Part shown: piece after piece, positions 47,301 to 58,906 of the stretch | Position numbering within the stretch: position 1 is the stretch's first letter | How the letters are laid out: each line of letters begins with the position of its first letter | Origin: Epiperipatus broadwayi | Taxonomy: Eukaryota; Onychophora; Udeonychophora; Euonychophora; Peripatidae | DNA length: 64,000 nucleotides | Direction: 5' to 3' | Assembly: GCA_028023455.1 (NCBI GenBank) | Contig: JAQFVV010000055.1 | Span: 6,414,030 to 6,478,029, forward strand | Translations under genes and position numbers: made by a program | The notes under the pieces: model-generated | Seen by the model: only the letters and a program-made list of their open reading frames with translations | Databases searched by the model: none | Told to the model about the DNA's origin: nothing

Positions 47301-47854
47301 ACAAATTCTAAAAACTTTCATAATTTATTAAAAAAGAATACATTGCTCAATAATACAAACTTGTGTAATTTAGCAAAAAAATAAGACAAATAATGAAACC
47401 ATTTATTAATTTGAATTGTTTTTTTAGTAAGCTAAACAAATTTGTATCATTTATTAAGAAATTACAGTTTCTTTGTATTGTTCATTATGAATTATTAACA
47501 AATTATGGCTTCAATATTTTGTATTATTTTTTACTAAATTACACAAGTCTGGATTCTAATGTATTTTGTAGTAAATTAAGGAAGTTTTTATATTTTGTAT
47601 TGTAAAATTTACAATTTTACTATATCTTATTTTAAAAAATTTACACATTACATTAGTTTGTATAAAAAATTTTCAGTGCTTTGTTTGCTTTGAAAATATT
47701 AATTTTATTAAATAAGAGAATTTTTTTTTGTACAAAAAAGAAACAATTATGGGTGAAAAAATATTTGAATATCCTTCATACATGCAAGTTGTTATATTTT
47801 GTATTATTATAATAATAAAATTGTGCCCACACACATATAACATAAAGCTATGTA
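47301..47854. other. AT-rich intergenic stretch, nothing recognised
   Basis: The open frame at 47393-47605 is Phe/Leu/Asn-rich with no recognisable domain. Confidence 0.55.
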
Positions 47855-47859
47855 AATGA

Positions 47860-48320
47860 TAATCAACAAATTAAAAATGCTTAGCGCTTTCGAGAAAGTA
47901 TACTTCTCATAATCGTAGCTTGTTATGACTCATTCATAGGAATCATTATGTATGTACAATATGCAAATGAGTCAATTAGCCCATATTTTGGATATAGCGA
48001 AACATGATTCTTTGCGATTAATGGCGGAGTCTTCCACTATGAAGTAAGTCTCCTTTACCTTATGTTTGATATCATGCCTCTCGATACAAACTAACTTTGT
48101 AACAGTCGGTTCAAACTCATGTCTGGCCACTTTTTGATGTATGAATATTGAACTCCATTCTGGGTTGGTATGCGACTTATTATACCTATACTTATGCTGC
48201 GACAACCTAGTAGCTATGGTGGCTTTGGTTTCACCATAGTATGAGGCTTTACATCTTTTACAATTACATTCATATTAATTTGTATTGCATTTTTACCTTC
48301 AGTATTATCTTTGCTTTGAG
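47860..48320 (-). pseudogene. Penelope-like element GIY-YIG fragment and 3' tail
   Basis: Minus-strand reading begins CNCKRCKASYYGETKATIAT (Cys-rich start, YYGET in place of YIG-x-T), continues RLSQHKYRYNKSH and ends ETYFIVEDSAINRKESCFAI. This is a GIY-YIG endonuclease layout, homologous to 2856-3140. The tail (47860-47970) includes a perfect stem of GAGAAAG/CTTCTC type at 47892-47908 adjoining CGAAAGCGCTAAGC. The catalytic reverse transcriptase is missing. It is a different lineage from the GIY-YIG fragment at 19.0 kb. Confidence 0.72.
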
Positions 48321-48679
48321 TATTATGTCTTTTTAAAAATGTTAAGTTTAGTAATTAACATCTAGTTCTCTTTCATACGCAATACTGATATCTGCTACGA
48401 ACATTTGCAATGAGTACTCGGTTTCTATATTTCACTCTGCCACAATAAATAGCTGCTATCGTTACTCGCCTTATCATAACCTTTTTTTTTTTTGCTATTC
48501 CAATTATAATAGCTTGACTGAGCTTTATATTGTAGGGTTGTTTAGCCAATAAAAAGTATCAGTGCATAAATACAACTAATTATAAACAGAATTGAATGTT
48601 CCGATATTATGGTAATAGCTTAAATATAATTAATTGTTTTACTCTAGCATCAACATTTAAATATTAAAAATAGATTTAT

Positions 48680-48945
48680 TAAGATTTCATGCTGTATGTT
48701 TGTAATTTGAACTCAGTGTGCTGAATATGAAGATATTTAAGATTCACGCTTTCTGATCTAAGTACTTTAGACTGGCTTGGATATATAGAAAGACAAGTAA
48801 AGAAGAAGGTGGAACCACCTTTTTCTTGTTAAATTCTCTGTCTCAGTATTTGATCTGATTGGCTGGTGATAGTCATAAGCGCTTGAGAAGTTTGCACTCT
48901 CTCAGTTTAATTTCAATACCGTCTGCGCTTTATAAAAATAAATAT
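48680..48945 (+). repeat. Diverged module D copy (D6)
   Basis: GATTCACGCTTTCTGATC, TTTAGACTGGCTTGGATAT, then a 13-bp hairpin with a two-base loop (48800-48827), then TCTGTCTCAGTATTTG. The order matches the other D modules; sequence identity is low outside these blocks. Confidence 0.5.
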
Positions 48946-50503
48946 TATTTTACATAATAAAACTGCTATTTATATGAATCGGGAATCGTGTATAGTACAG
49001 TTAAAAATAGTTGAAGGCTTTATTACTAGGGTGTTTGTAAGATATATGAATACCAGAAGTGACAGCTGTATTGTGATCCATAAACCCCCGAGTCTCAGAA
49101 TTTGCCACTCTATCACTGCACCAAACCATGCAGGGAAGAGCGCAGTTTATCCAAATTAATCTAAAATATCTCGTTTTAGGGGGTTTGTTTTGGATTCACA
49201 AATATTTTGAATTTCAACAATAGACCCTCCTTCATTATGAACTCGTATTCTGAAAATTTAAATAATCATTATTTTTATTTATTTATCGTTATAGATAGTA
49301 TGTATGTTGAATACTTTCTGTAGATTATAGAAAATTATTTTATAAGTAATGCAACATTTTAACTGAATATTTTTATCACTACAAGAAGCAGCCCAATTTT
49401 TGTGAATGAATATACCATTCCGACTATAGGAAAATAATAATGAGATGAGTTTTTGTAATGACTATATGTGTTCCATTATAAAACATGCTGGTTATTTTAT
49501 AATGCTGTCTTCTGACTTCTGCAGTAAACATTTTTTAGAAAGACTTCAACCCCTTGTCTAAATGTAGCTTTATACTGTATTTATCCTGACATATCTTCGT
49601 AATAAAAGTAAGAAAAATTGCATTTTTCTGAAGTGTTTTTGGCATAATCTATTATAACATAATGCATGATTTTTCCATGAAAACCATGCACTATTTTACC
49701 ACAAATTATTTGTTTAGGAAGTCTTGTATTATTCATTTCACAGTATCTAATCCAACAAAGATGTAAATTTTACAATTTATAGACTCTTTAGAATCACATC
49801 CAGAAAATTAAAACTGATTTATGATTTGGTCACATTTTAAATTTTTTTACAGAGTATCCTTTAAATGTTTTTCTAATACCTTGATGTTGATAGGGGATCT
49901 AAGACTTCCATACAATAAATTAGGTGAAATAACTTCACGTACAAATAATTTAATTGCACTAACTATCACTGCAGTGAAATAGTCTATTTTTTTAAAGTAG
50001 TAGTTTCCATTATTGCGATAAATACTCTTATTAGAAGCAGCAACAACACGATTGAATCTGCTGCATTTCAACATAATGCTTAAAAAGTTGAAGATATTTA
50101 ATTTAGATAAGTCCACATTCTGTCCAAATCAAAGATGAAGATTTCCCTTACATCCTTGGCCGATGAAGGAATTTGGGTTTTTGAGGATTAAATCAACTGT
50201 TTATGTATTGCATATTGTTTTTTAGATTTGCAAGGATAGTATAATCTTCAGTATATTGTAAACCCAGAATCCAAGAAGAATAAGTTTTTGCTTTTAAATA
50301 ATTAAAATTAATTACATGGCGTAAATTGTCTTAGAAAGTGGCAAGAATAGTATAATCAACACATTGTAAATACCGATCCAAAAAATGAAGATCTTGTTTT
50401 GCTTTTGATTCAAATTAAAAATTCTACCACTTAACATGTACCATAGCTTGATCCCTGATTCATGAAATCATCTATAAACAGTTCTGAAGACATTTAATAA
50501 TTA
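48946..50503. other. AT-rich intergenic stretch with one tRNA-like patch
   Basis: On the minus strand near 49080-49130 the sequence GTTTGGTGCAGTGATAGAG resembles a box A of a tRNA-derived SINE, with CTCGGGGGTTTATGGATC behind it. It is too degraded to call. No gene is recognised in the rest. Confidence 0.5.
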
Positions 50504-51030
50504 CCTGAAGATTTGCAATGTTGGTACTGTAGATGTTATAATATGTTGGACTATTTCCATCATCTATCATTAAATGTTGAATGTCAATCGTTAATGATAA
50601 CATACAAATAGACAACATGGGTTAGGAGATTACACAATGTTTTGAGCGGTATTATTTTCCACTCTTCTTTGCGTATTGTTGGCCTGACTCGTGGTAATAC
50701 TAGCTTAGGAGTTGAACCCACATTTTCAGATTCTTGAATATCGAATTTTAAGGCAACACTGTCAAAACTCAGTTACAGCATTGCCTTAAAATTTGATAGT
50801 CAATAATCTAAAGGCATGAATTTGACTCCTGTGCTAGTATTGTGACTAATCAGATGAGCAAGACTTGAAGAAGAGCCGAGAACAATATCATTAGATATGT
50901 AATGCAATCTATTAACATGCATTATGTATTTGTGTGTTATTACTAACAGTTGTTTGCATTTGAAACATTTGAATAGTTTAAAATTTTCTAGACATTTAAT
51001 GATAAATGATGGAAATAGTCCTACAAAGAC
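50504..51030. mobile_element. Foldback element, family A (copy A4)
   Basis: Left end CTGAAGATTTGCAATG, then GGACTATTTCCATCATCTAT; right end GATGGAAATAGTCC near 51008-51021. Arms include TGGCCTGACTCG and GACTAATCAGATGAGC blocks. The CTGAAGA...GAAA boxes are degraded (CTTGAAGA; CAAAAC). A central inner hairpin pairs TTTTAAGGCAACACTG with CAGCATTGCCTTAAAA-type sequence near 50740-50790. Confidence 0.78.
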
Positions 51031-51110
51031 TACTGTCATTAAAAAAAAAAGGAGTTAGTACATATGTTTGTTTCATGTTTTCTACTTATAATAACATTTT
51101 TCATTGTCAA

Positions 51111-51222
51111 GCGTTGTTAGCCAAGCGGTCATTGCAGCTGCCTTGCAAGCAAGTAGTTGGTTGCAGACGGTTGTGGGTTCGCGTCCCGGCCGATGCTATG
51201 ACATATGAAAAAAAAAAAACAT
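51111..51222 (+). mobile_element. tRNA-derived SINE (copy 3)
   Basis: Plus strand. Head at 51111-51196: GCGTTGTTAGCCAAGCGGTC (box A-like), CTGCCTTGCAAGC (anticodon-type loop CTTGCAA), GTGGGTTCGCGTCCCGGC (box B) and CGATGC end. Tail TATGACATATG followed by a 12-base A run. It matches copies 1 and 2. The head carries an extra insertion of about 9 bases in the variable-loop region. Confidence 0.85.
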
Positions 51223-51638
51223 TTCTCATTCCATCATGTAGAAGCTATGTAATACAAAGAAACTTTTCTGGACAATCTGAATTAAATGCGCGGATTAAAT
51301 TGGTAAAAGCTATACACAAAACACTTTTTTGTGTTTGCTTGGTGATAAGAAACTTTTAGTGATTCTTGATTGTCTAAACAGGGGTCGCCAACATTTTGGA
51401 GAAGTCCAGATTGCTATGCAGGGTCTTGAAGGATGGCCACAATATCAAATGTACTACAAATAAATCGGCTTGACTTTAGACCGCTGTCCAGAAAGCTGTC
51501 TTGGTCCGGACATTTAAAGAAAACAAGGAAACCAATGTAATTTTATTTAAACAAGGTTACTTATTTTACTGTAGGAATAACAGTGAAACAATTACTTGGA
51601 CAAACATAAATAAAATACAATTAGAAATGGTAAGTTAA

Positions 51639-53530
51639 TTAATGTGACACTTGTTTCTGCTTGTTGTTTGCGAACTTCTCCAGATTAAGAGAAATGTTTG
51701 TTGATTCCAGAAGCAAAACATTCAAGTGATCATGATTTGTAGAATATTTGGTTTTTGAAAAATGTTGTTCACAAGCATATGTACTTGCAAATAATGATAC
51801 CGTCATTTTTGCATTATTCAAGATGTTTGTATATTTTCTGCTTGGCAATAGATATTTCTTGTAGAAGTTAGCAGTAGACTCGAAGTGAAATTTTAATTTC
51901 AAAAATTCGTCACATCGTAAGTCGATTAATTCCAACTGATATTTTTCTGCCACTTGTTTCACATCAATTTCATAAGGAGAACCAAATAATATAAAAACTT
52001 TTCTAAAGTGCCTCAAGTCCACAAAGTGGGAGGAAAATTTGCTTCTCATATCTTTCTGATTTTGGAGATTTGGAAAATGAGAGTAATTACCTGTCTGAAG
52101 TTGTGATTCCCACAGTCACTTTTTTTTCAAATATAAGCTTGTTCCTTTCTTGAAGCTCAAGATTCAAATTTTTCATGTGGGTCATGATTTCTACCAAAAA
52201 TGCTAACTTGACAATCCACTGTGGATTCTGAAAGCGAGAATTATTTTGGTCTTTGTTCTCTAAAAACATCGCAATCTCTTCTCTCAGTGCATATACTCAT
52301 TCAGCATTTTTCCTTGGTTAAACTATCGAACATTTGAAAAATATATAAGATTGCGATACTTTGCTTCAATTTGTTTTAGAAATTCTTGAAACTGATGGTG
52401 ATTTAGTCCTCTTGAAAGTATAAAATTCAGTTTTTATGACCACTGCCATGATATCCTTAAAATTCAATGACTTTGCACACAATGCATCCTGATGAATAAT
52501 GCAGTGAAGTTTGATTAGTTTGGGATCAATACCAATGTGTTTTTGAAGCAATGAAACAAACCCCTTTTTCTCTCCAACCCTATCGCTGGTCCTCCATCTG
52601 TGGTTATTCTAATAAGCTTTGCTAAATCAAGATTCATTTCAGAAATAGATTTTATAATGCCTCCCAAAATATCTTCTCCAATGCTAGTGTTTTTCATAGG
52701 AATCAATAGTATAAATTCTTCCACAATATCAAATGTTACTGTTATACTGCTCATAAATACTGCAAATTGGCAAGTACCCATTATATCTGTGGTTTCATCA
52801 ATAGCAATGGAATAATACTCTAGTTAAAAATGCCCTTTAGATCACTTCTGACACTTCTTACCAGTTCTTAAATTTGTCGTTACAGTTCTTGCCGATAAGT
52901 TTATTGCAGAAAATAATTCCTTTTTATCTGGACAAACAACATCCACTACCTTCAACATACATTCTTTGAAAAATTCTCCATCATTAAAAGATTTAATCTT
53001 TTGTGCAATCAGTTTTGACACCTCGTAACTAGTATGAGTGTTTTAATGAATTTTTTAAATGTTTCTTGTAAAAAAGAATGAGCTTTGGTAAATTATTTCT
53101 CAGCCGAGCAACTTCATCTTCTCGTGTTTTCCTAGTGAAATTGCTATAACATCATGATAAGTTTCATAGTGCCGTTTAATATTTGAAATTTTCTTCTTAC
53201 CAGTTCTTAAATTTGTCGTTACAGTTCTTGCCGATAAGTTTATTGCAGAAAATAATTCCTTTTTATCTGGACAAACAACATCCACTACCTTCAACATACA
53301 TTCTTTGAAGAATTCTCCATCGTTAAAAGATTTAATCTTTTGTGCAATCAGTTTTGACACCTCGTAACTAGTATGAGTGTTTTAATGAATTTTTTAAATG
53401 TTTCTTGTAAAAAAGAATGAGCTTTGGTAAATTATTTCTCAGCCGAGCAACTTCATCTTCTTGTGTTTTCCTAGTGAAATTGCTATAACATCATGATAAG
53501 TTTCATAGTGCCGTTTAATATTTGAAATTT
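51639..53530 (-). pseudogene. hAT transposase pseudogene (ZBED/SCAND3/EPM2AIP1-like type)
   Basis: Blocks on the minus strand, from N- to C-terminus: VSKLIAQKIKSFNDGEFFKE near 53000-53360; MGTCQFAVFMSSI and LIRITTDGGPAIG near 52600-52780 (the TTDGAPAM-type block); KLHCIIHQDALCAKSLNF near 52440-52510; then the C-terminal dimerisation region SLFASTYACEQHFSKTKY followed by HDHLNVLLLESTNISL near 51680-51800. Stops and frameshifts separate the pieces. A 339-bp segment is duplicated in tandem inside it. This type of hAT is widespread in animals. Confidence 0.88.
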
Positions 53531-53535
53531 TCTTC
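52857..53535. repeat. Two-copy tandem duplication, period 339 bp, inside the hAT transposase
   Basis: The segment beginning CTTACCAGTTCTTAAATTTG starts at 52857 and again at 53196. I count three differences (all transitions, two at CpG sites) across about 339 bases, so the duplication is younger than the element's decay. Confidence 0.92.
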
Positions 53536-54329
53536 ATGACAATGGTATATTGACAAATACATTTCCCAGAGTGTTCAATGAAAAAATAGCTAAGTATCCA
53601 ATCTTTGTTAAAATTTCAGCATTCAATATCTACCTTTTCATGGGTTTGTTTTTGCTCAGAAAAAAAAGAACTTCTGGAAAGGAAAGAGAAAAAAAGAAAT
53701 CAGTACGGAAAAATAAAAAACAATAAAAACAAATGTATCTGCAGATACAGTGTTGTGATAAGATTTAATAATTGTGAATAAATTTTATTAAATATTTTAT
53801 GGTACAATGATGCCTAACCATTGGGTAATACTTATCTAATTTTTAGATAATTAGTCAAGTTGTTAAACTGGAACAAAAATCTCTCATGGCCTGGGGTTGC
53901 TGACCCCTGGTCTAAAACCACATGAAACTGTTAACTATTAATCTGTGAATGGAAATAATATGTTCAATAAAATCCTAGAAACTAATTTTGCTGCAGTGCC
54001 TTTTTATGATATTCCATGATATTATTGCACTTTTGTAACCAGATAGTACAACTTAGCAAATCGAAACATTCCTAAAAAATTCCAATACTTTAAAATCTAA
54101 CATATATTTCAGAACTTCTCAAAATATCTCACTAGGACCTGTATTTTCCAATTTTTAAGATTACAAAAAGCTGCTTTAATTTCATTAAGCTGGATAGCCT
54201 TACCAAAATTTAAATGAGTAAATAAAATTAATTTATTATTAAAGTTATCACTTCAATTCTTAAACCTCTAAACACCACATGACCCCATTTCCTATGCTTA
54301 CACAAGCTGTTAACACGGTATGGCTTCTT

Positions 54330-57300
54330 TATCGGAGTCAGGAATTTCTCGGCCATTATGCTCAGAGAAACCTGTTAACCACCCTACCTTACTTTTCCAT
54401 TCCCCACCCAAGTTTTTCCTACATTTTTCTCTATCCCATTTCCACATTATCTTTGTCCACTCTATACCTTTACATCTAGATCTCTCTTATCTTTTTCCAA
54501 ATCCAACATAAAAACCCACTTTCTATATAATCACTTTGTTTATATTTATTCTCCCACAACTTCATTATTAGTACCCTTTCTTGTAAACATTTACATTCAA
54601 TTAACAGATGTCTAAATTTTCCATGCCTTCCTTACATAACTTGCATCCACATTCTTCCATTTATGTGTATATTCCCTTGTTGCTAATGATCCTGTTCGAG
54701 CCTTAAACAATAAACTACTTTCCTTGCTATTATCATAAATTAAAGCATATCCCTTATTCTGTTTACTTCTATAAATGTTTAAACTCTTTTTACTCTTCAT
54801 ACTAGTTCTCCATTTCCCTATTTTTTTATTAATGCATCTACTCTTTTATCCCATTCTTCGCCACTATAGCACTCAACTATTCTAACACAAATATCCCATC
54901 TTTTGTGAAAGTATACTGACATAAAGTCTTTATTCAAATCTTCTGCATATTGTTCTATCTTTCTCACCCATCTTGTTGCCTGTCCTTTATTCATAACCCA
55001 ATTAAATACTATTTTGGCTATACTCTTACTATCCATAAATTGCAATCTTCTGAACAATTTCATTTTGCTTTTTGCATCTCTCATATAAATCCCCATTTCT
55101 CCTTGAATTGCCTTCTTTGTCATCCACATATTTGTATCTAATGCATGCATTTCTACTTTTTCTAAGTAATTTAACACCCCTTTATTAACACATAATGCAT
55201 AATTACTCTAAGTTAACCTTGTTACTACCTCTCCCTTCCATACAATTCTTGTTACATTACATTTATTATATGAAAACACTGTAAATTTCTTTACCAGTCC
55301 CTATATATTCTTTGCTTCATTTATCATTTTTTCTGCTATTCATTCAAGCAATTTCTCTGATTATTTAAGATGATTTCCAAATAGTTATAACTGTTCACTA
55401 CACTTAATTTTTTATCCCTCAATAAAAATTCTTACTCTTTCCCCAGCATTTATTATCACTTTTGATTTTTTTCTATTAAATTTAATCCCCATCTCTTTAC
55501 CTACCCTTGCACATGTCTTCAGCATAACTTCTATATCTTCCCTACTTTCTGTGGACAAGATATCCTCAGCAAATAAAAAACATGATAATATATACACTCG
55601 TTTGCCATCTATTAATGGCATCTGTACCTCTTCTCCTAGTTTTTCTATTACTTTCTCCATTTCTCTCAAATATAATAAAAACAAAGATGATATAGGGCAT
55701 CCTTAACTTTAGTCCCACCCCAACTTTAACTAAATGATTCTATATTTCCTAATTGATACATATAATAATTATTTTCATACAATCTCTTAAATAAGATCCA
55801 CTAAAGCTCAATTCATTCCCAAATTTACTAAACTTACCTATAATCTATTTCTATTTAACTCTATCATATGCCTTCTCTATATCTATAAAGACTATATATA
55901 TAATTGTATTTGTTTGATGTGCTATTACTAACAGTTAAATGTATTTGGAATATTTAAATAAAGTTAAATTTTTCTAAAGACATTCAATACATATATTAGA
56001 TGATGGAAATAATGCAATATAAAAATACAACTGGAACACCATCATCACAAACCTTCAGGAAAACACTATATATAATTGTCTATCTGTATTCCTACCCATA
56101 TCCATAAGTTGTGTGACTTCAAATAAAGTATCTTTTATATGTCTATCCATTCTAAAACCTCCTTTCATATCTCCCACTATATTATTTTCTTTCATCCATT
56201 TTGCCACCTTTCCAATCACCATATATGCAAAACGTTATATAGCACTGACATTACCGTTATCGGTCTATAATTATTAAACTTTTTATGATCCTTACCCGTT
56301 CCTTTAAATAATAGACTTATTCTTGTAATATTCTAGCTATCTGTAAATTCTGTCTTCTGTGCCATCTTATTAAAACATGATAATGCCCTATTTTCCAAAT
56401 TTCATCACCATCTCTGCTGCCCTCTTGCCTTTCCCTTTTCAATTTCTTCCCTGCCTCATTCAATTCATTTTCTACAAAATTAATATTTCCATTACTAGAT
56501 GCCTTTATGTTTGTTATTACTCTGCCCTTCATATCTAACATCTTTTCTATATCCATTACATACTTATTTAAGATTGTCTCTAATTCTTCTCCAGAGCTAC
56601 CCTCTTTTTCCTCACTATTTAATACTATTTCTCTCTCTCTCTCTCCTACATTTCTTCTTTTAATATATTTCCCAAATTTTTTACTCCCATTTTTATTAAT
56701 ATCCTTCGATAATTTACTATTTATTTTCATTCTCTCTCTATAATTATCCATTTTAGCCAACGTTTTTTGTTAAAAAAGTTTTCCCATTTAATATTAACAT
56801 ATTTTTCACTTACTTTGTTTTTAGCAGCAGATTTATATTCTCTGCATGCTTTTTCTCTTTTACTAATTGTCACTTTTCTACCCTTTTTTACCAGTTCTTA
56901 TATTCATCACCAATAAACTCTTCCATGATTTCTTCTACTTTTATTTTATATTCTTCTAACTTATTATTATCATTCATTCTCCTTCACATCTTTCACTATC
57001 CTTTCTACTTTTATTACTATTTTCCATCACATTACTAACCGTTTTTATTATTAAAAAATTATGATCTCTATTACATACTCTCTCTTCATTACCAAACACT
57101 TTAATTTTCCATACATAATCTATTGTGTGAAATATGTTATTTCTAGACCATGTGTATTGCTCCTCATAAATATTTGATAAATTTCCAATGCTCAAATTCA
57201 CTCTCATGACAAAAATGAATGACAAATTTTTTTCAAAAGCTATTCATTTTTGTTATCCACATTATCAATTTCTTCATAAGCCCATTCATATCCCCTATGA

Positions 57301-57950
57301 CCACTATTTTTTTCACCTTTTTTTTGAAACTCTGTATATCTTTAAGTAGGCCTTCATATATGCTGCTGTTCCACTCCATTATAGTTTGACTATCTCCAGT
57401 GGCCATATACACTATAACTACCATCCATTCTTGTCTTCCTAACCTTATCTCAAACCACAAATGTTCTTGACACTTTACAGTATTTAAATATTTTTTTAAC
57501 ATAATTCCTAAAACACCACCCCCTTTTTTTTTTCTATGTATACCCTATCATACCAAATCCTCCCAGGTATGTTCTTCTTCTTCTCTCAGATATGTTTCCA
57601 CTACTGCTAATACCTCAAGCTCTTCATTTTTAACTGCTTTGTTTAATTCCAGCCATTTTTCTGGTCTCTTACCACCTTGCATATTCAAATATCCAATTTT
57701 AACAATTTCTTCTTTTCTTACTATCCTTTTATAAATCCTTTTGACTCTTTCTTCTCTATAACATTTGTAGTTAGTTTGTTTATCATTAATTTTACAGACC
57801 CATTCCCTCTCCACATCCATATTTATAACTAAATGAACTACCCTTTGTTTACTTCTTACAACCTGTCCATTCTTAACTGTCTTTTTGATAATATTGTAAT
57901 TTAAAACCCTACTTCCCTTTATAAGTTTCCCAAACTATCATATTATTCAT
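54330..57950 (-). pseudogene. Non-LTR retrotransposon with APE endonuclease and RT (copy E)
   Basis: Minus strand, N to C. Endonuclease pieces: EEIVKIGYLNMQGGKRPEKW and LAVVETYLREEEE near 57550-57820; VVIVYMATGD and VVIGDMNG (the GDFN-type box) near 57300-57450; YTWSRNN and a NRDHNFLII box near 57060-57160 (usually SDH). Then a linker, RT pieces including VFIDIEKAYDRVK near 55850-55905 and AEDILSTESREDIEVML near 55510-55590, and C-terminal YDNSKESSLLFKARTGSLAT. Many frameshifts. Family A element A5 is inserted just before the IDIEKAYD block. Clade not assigned with confidence (CR1/L2/Jockey-like layout). Confidence 0.85.
55908..56065. mobile_element. Family A element (copy A5) inserted in the RT of copy E
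   Basis: Single-arm copy: on the minus strand it starts GTGTTTTCCTGAAGGTTTG, runs through GATGATGGTGTTCCAG and TTTCCATCATCTAATATATG, and ends near TTACTAATAGCACATCAAAC. Flanking host sequence repeats (C)TATATATAATTGT at 55892-55907 and 56066-56079, a target duplication of about 13-14 bases allowing for TA-repeat length. The RT reading is continuous across the insertion once it is removed. Confidence 0.88.
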
Positions 57951-57989
57951 AAATCAAACCCCCTAATGTAAGTGCAATCAGAGAGTAGT

Positions 57990-58442
57990 GCCATTTAGTG
58001 AACACTATAGTAATAAATGGATGCAAGAAGCTTTGTGCATAAAATCCCCATCTAGTGCCTACTCATCCAATATTCCCAGAATAGATTCTGGCTTTCATCA
58101 GTGAGAAGCCTTGGATCTGAGAGCAATGTACCTAGATGTTAGGATCGAATAGTTTGGATAGAAAATATTACTGTGATTTCAATTTGGACTCATGGATTTA
58201 TGGTTAATTAAAGAGATAAAAGGTAACTGCTGGATGGTTGCATTGGATTCTAAGGTCTAGATGTATTATTCTCAGATTCAAGGCTTTCTCACTGATGAAA
58301 GCCACAAGCTAAAAACTAGCATAAGGAAACTGGATAAATAGGAACTAGACAGGGATTTTATGCACAAACCTTCTTGCATCCATTGATTTCTATGGTTTGC
58401 ACTAGGTGGCACTATTGTATGGAGAGTTTGCTACTGTATCAC
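57990..58442. mobile_element. Foldback element, family B (copy B3)
   Basis: Ends TAGTGCCATTTAGTG / CACTAGGTGGCACTATT; internal AAATGGATGCAAG / CTTGCATCCATT, TGTGCATAAAATCCC and its complement, CTTTCATCAGTGAGAAGCC and its complement. The plus-strand core is CTGATGA (58292-58298), AGC/GCT stem, then AAAA where other copies have GAAA. Confidence 0.85.
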
Positions 58443-58906
58443 TTCAATTCTTGGAGCATTATTTGAAAAAATGACGAAAATATTGTTTGTAGTGTCATCA
58501 CTTTATGATTTAGTGCAGTGGTAAACTCTGGAGTTCAAAGTCCTTAGATTGCAGTTCCACTTTAACTTTCAATATTCAAACTTAGAAATTTTAGCAATTA
58601 ACTATTTGATTTATTATTAATATAAAGGACCATTGATGAATTGGAAATTTTATATAGCAATAATTAAAACAAATAAAAACAAGATTTTGTAATTATGTCT
58701 GGATAATAGAAACTTTTAATTAATGATAAGAAACCTGTAATATTGTTTAGCAGGAATGTCCAATCTTTTGGTGTCTCTGTGCCACCTTCAGAAAAGCCTT
58801 GTCTTGGGCCATACATGAATTTTACAAACATTACTGAAGCTATAATTGTAAATAAAATAAAGTCATACATCATGTAACTTATTTTGATAAGTTTGTAATT
58901 ATATAC

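Larger units (their letters stand above)
51379..53909 (-). mobile_element. hAT DNA transposon, bounded, with target duplication
   Basis: Terminal inverted repeats: CAGGGGTCGCCAAC at 51379 and GTTGCTGACCCCTG ending 53909. Flanks share GTCTAAA at 51372-51378 and 53910-53916; allowing one mismatch this is an 8-base duplication, as expected for hAT. The 2.5-kb interior encodes a broken transposase on the minus strand (listed separately), so this is an originally autonomous element now dead. Confidence 0.9.

Noticed and set aside
51006-51359. Open frame of 117 codons
   Set aside because: It runs across the SINE head and its poly-A tail, so the frame is fortuitous.
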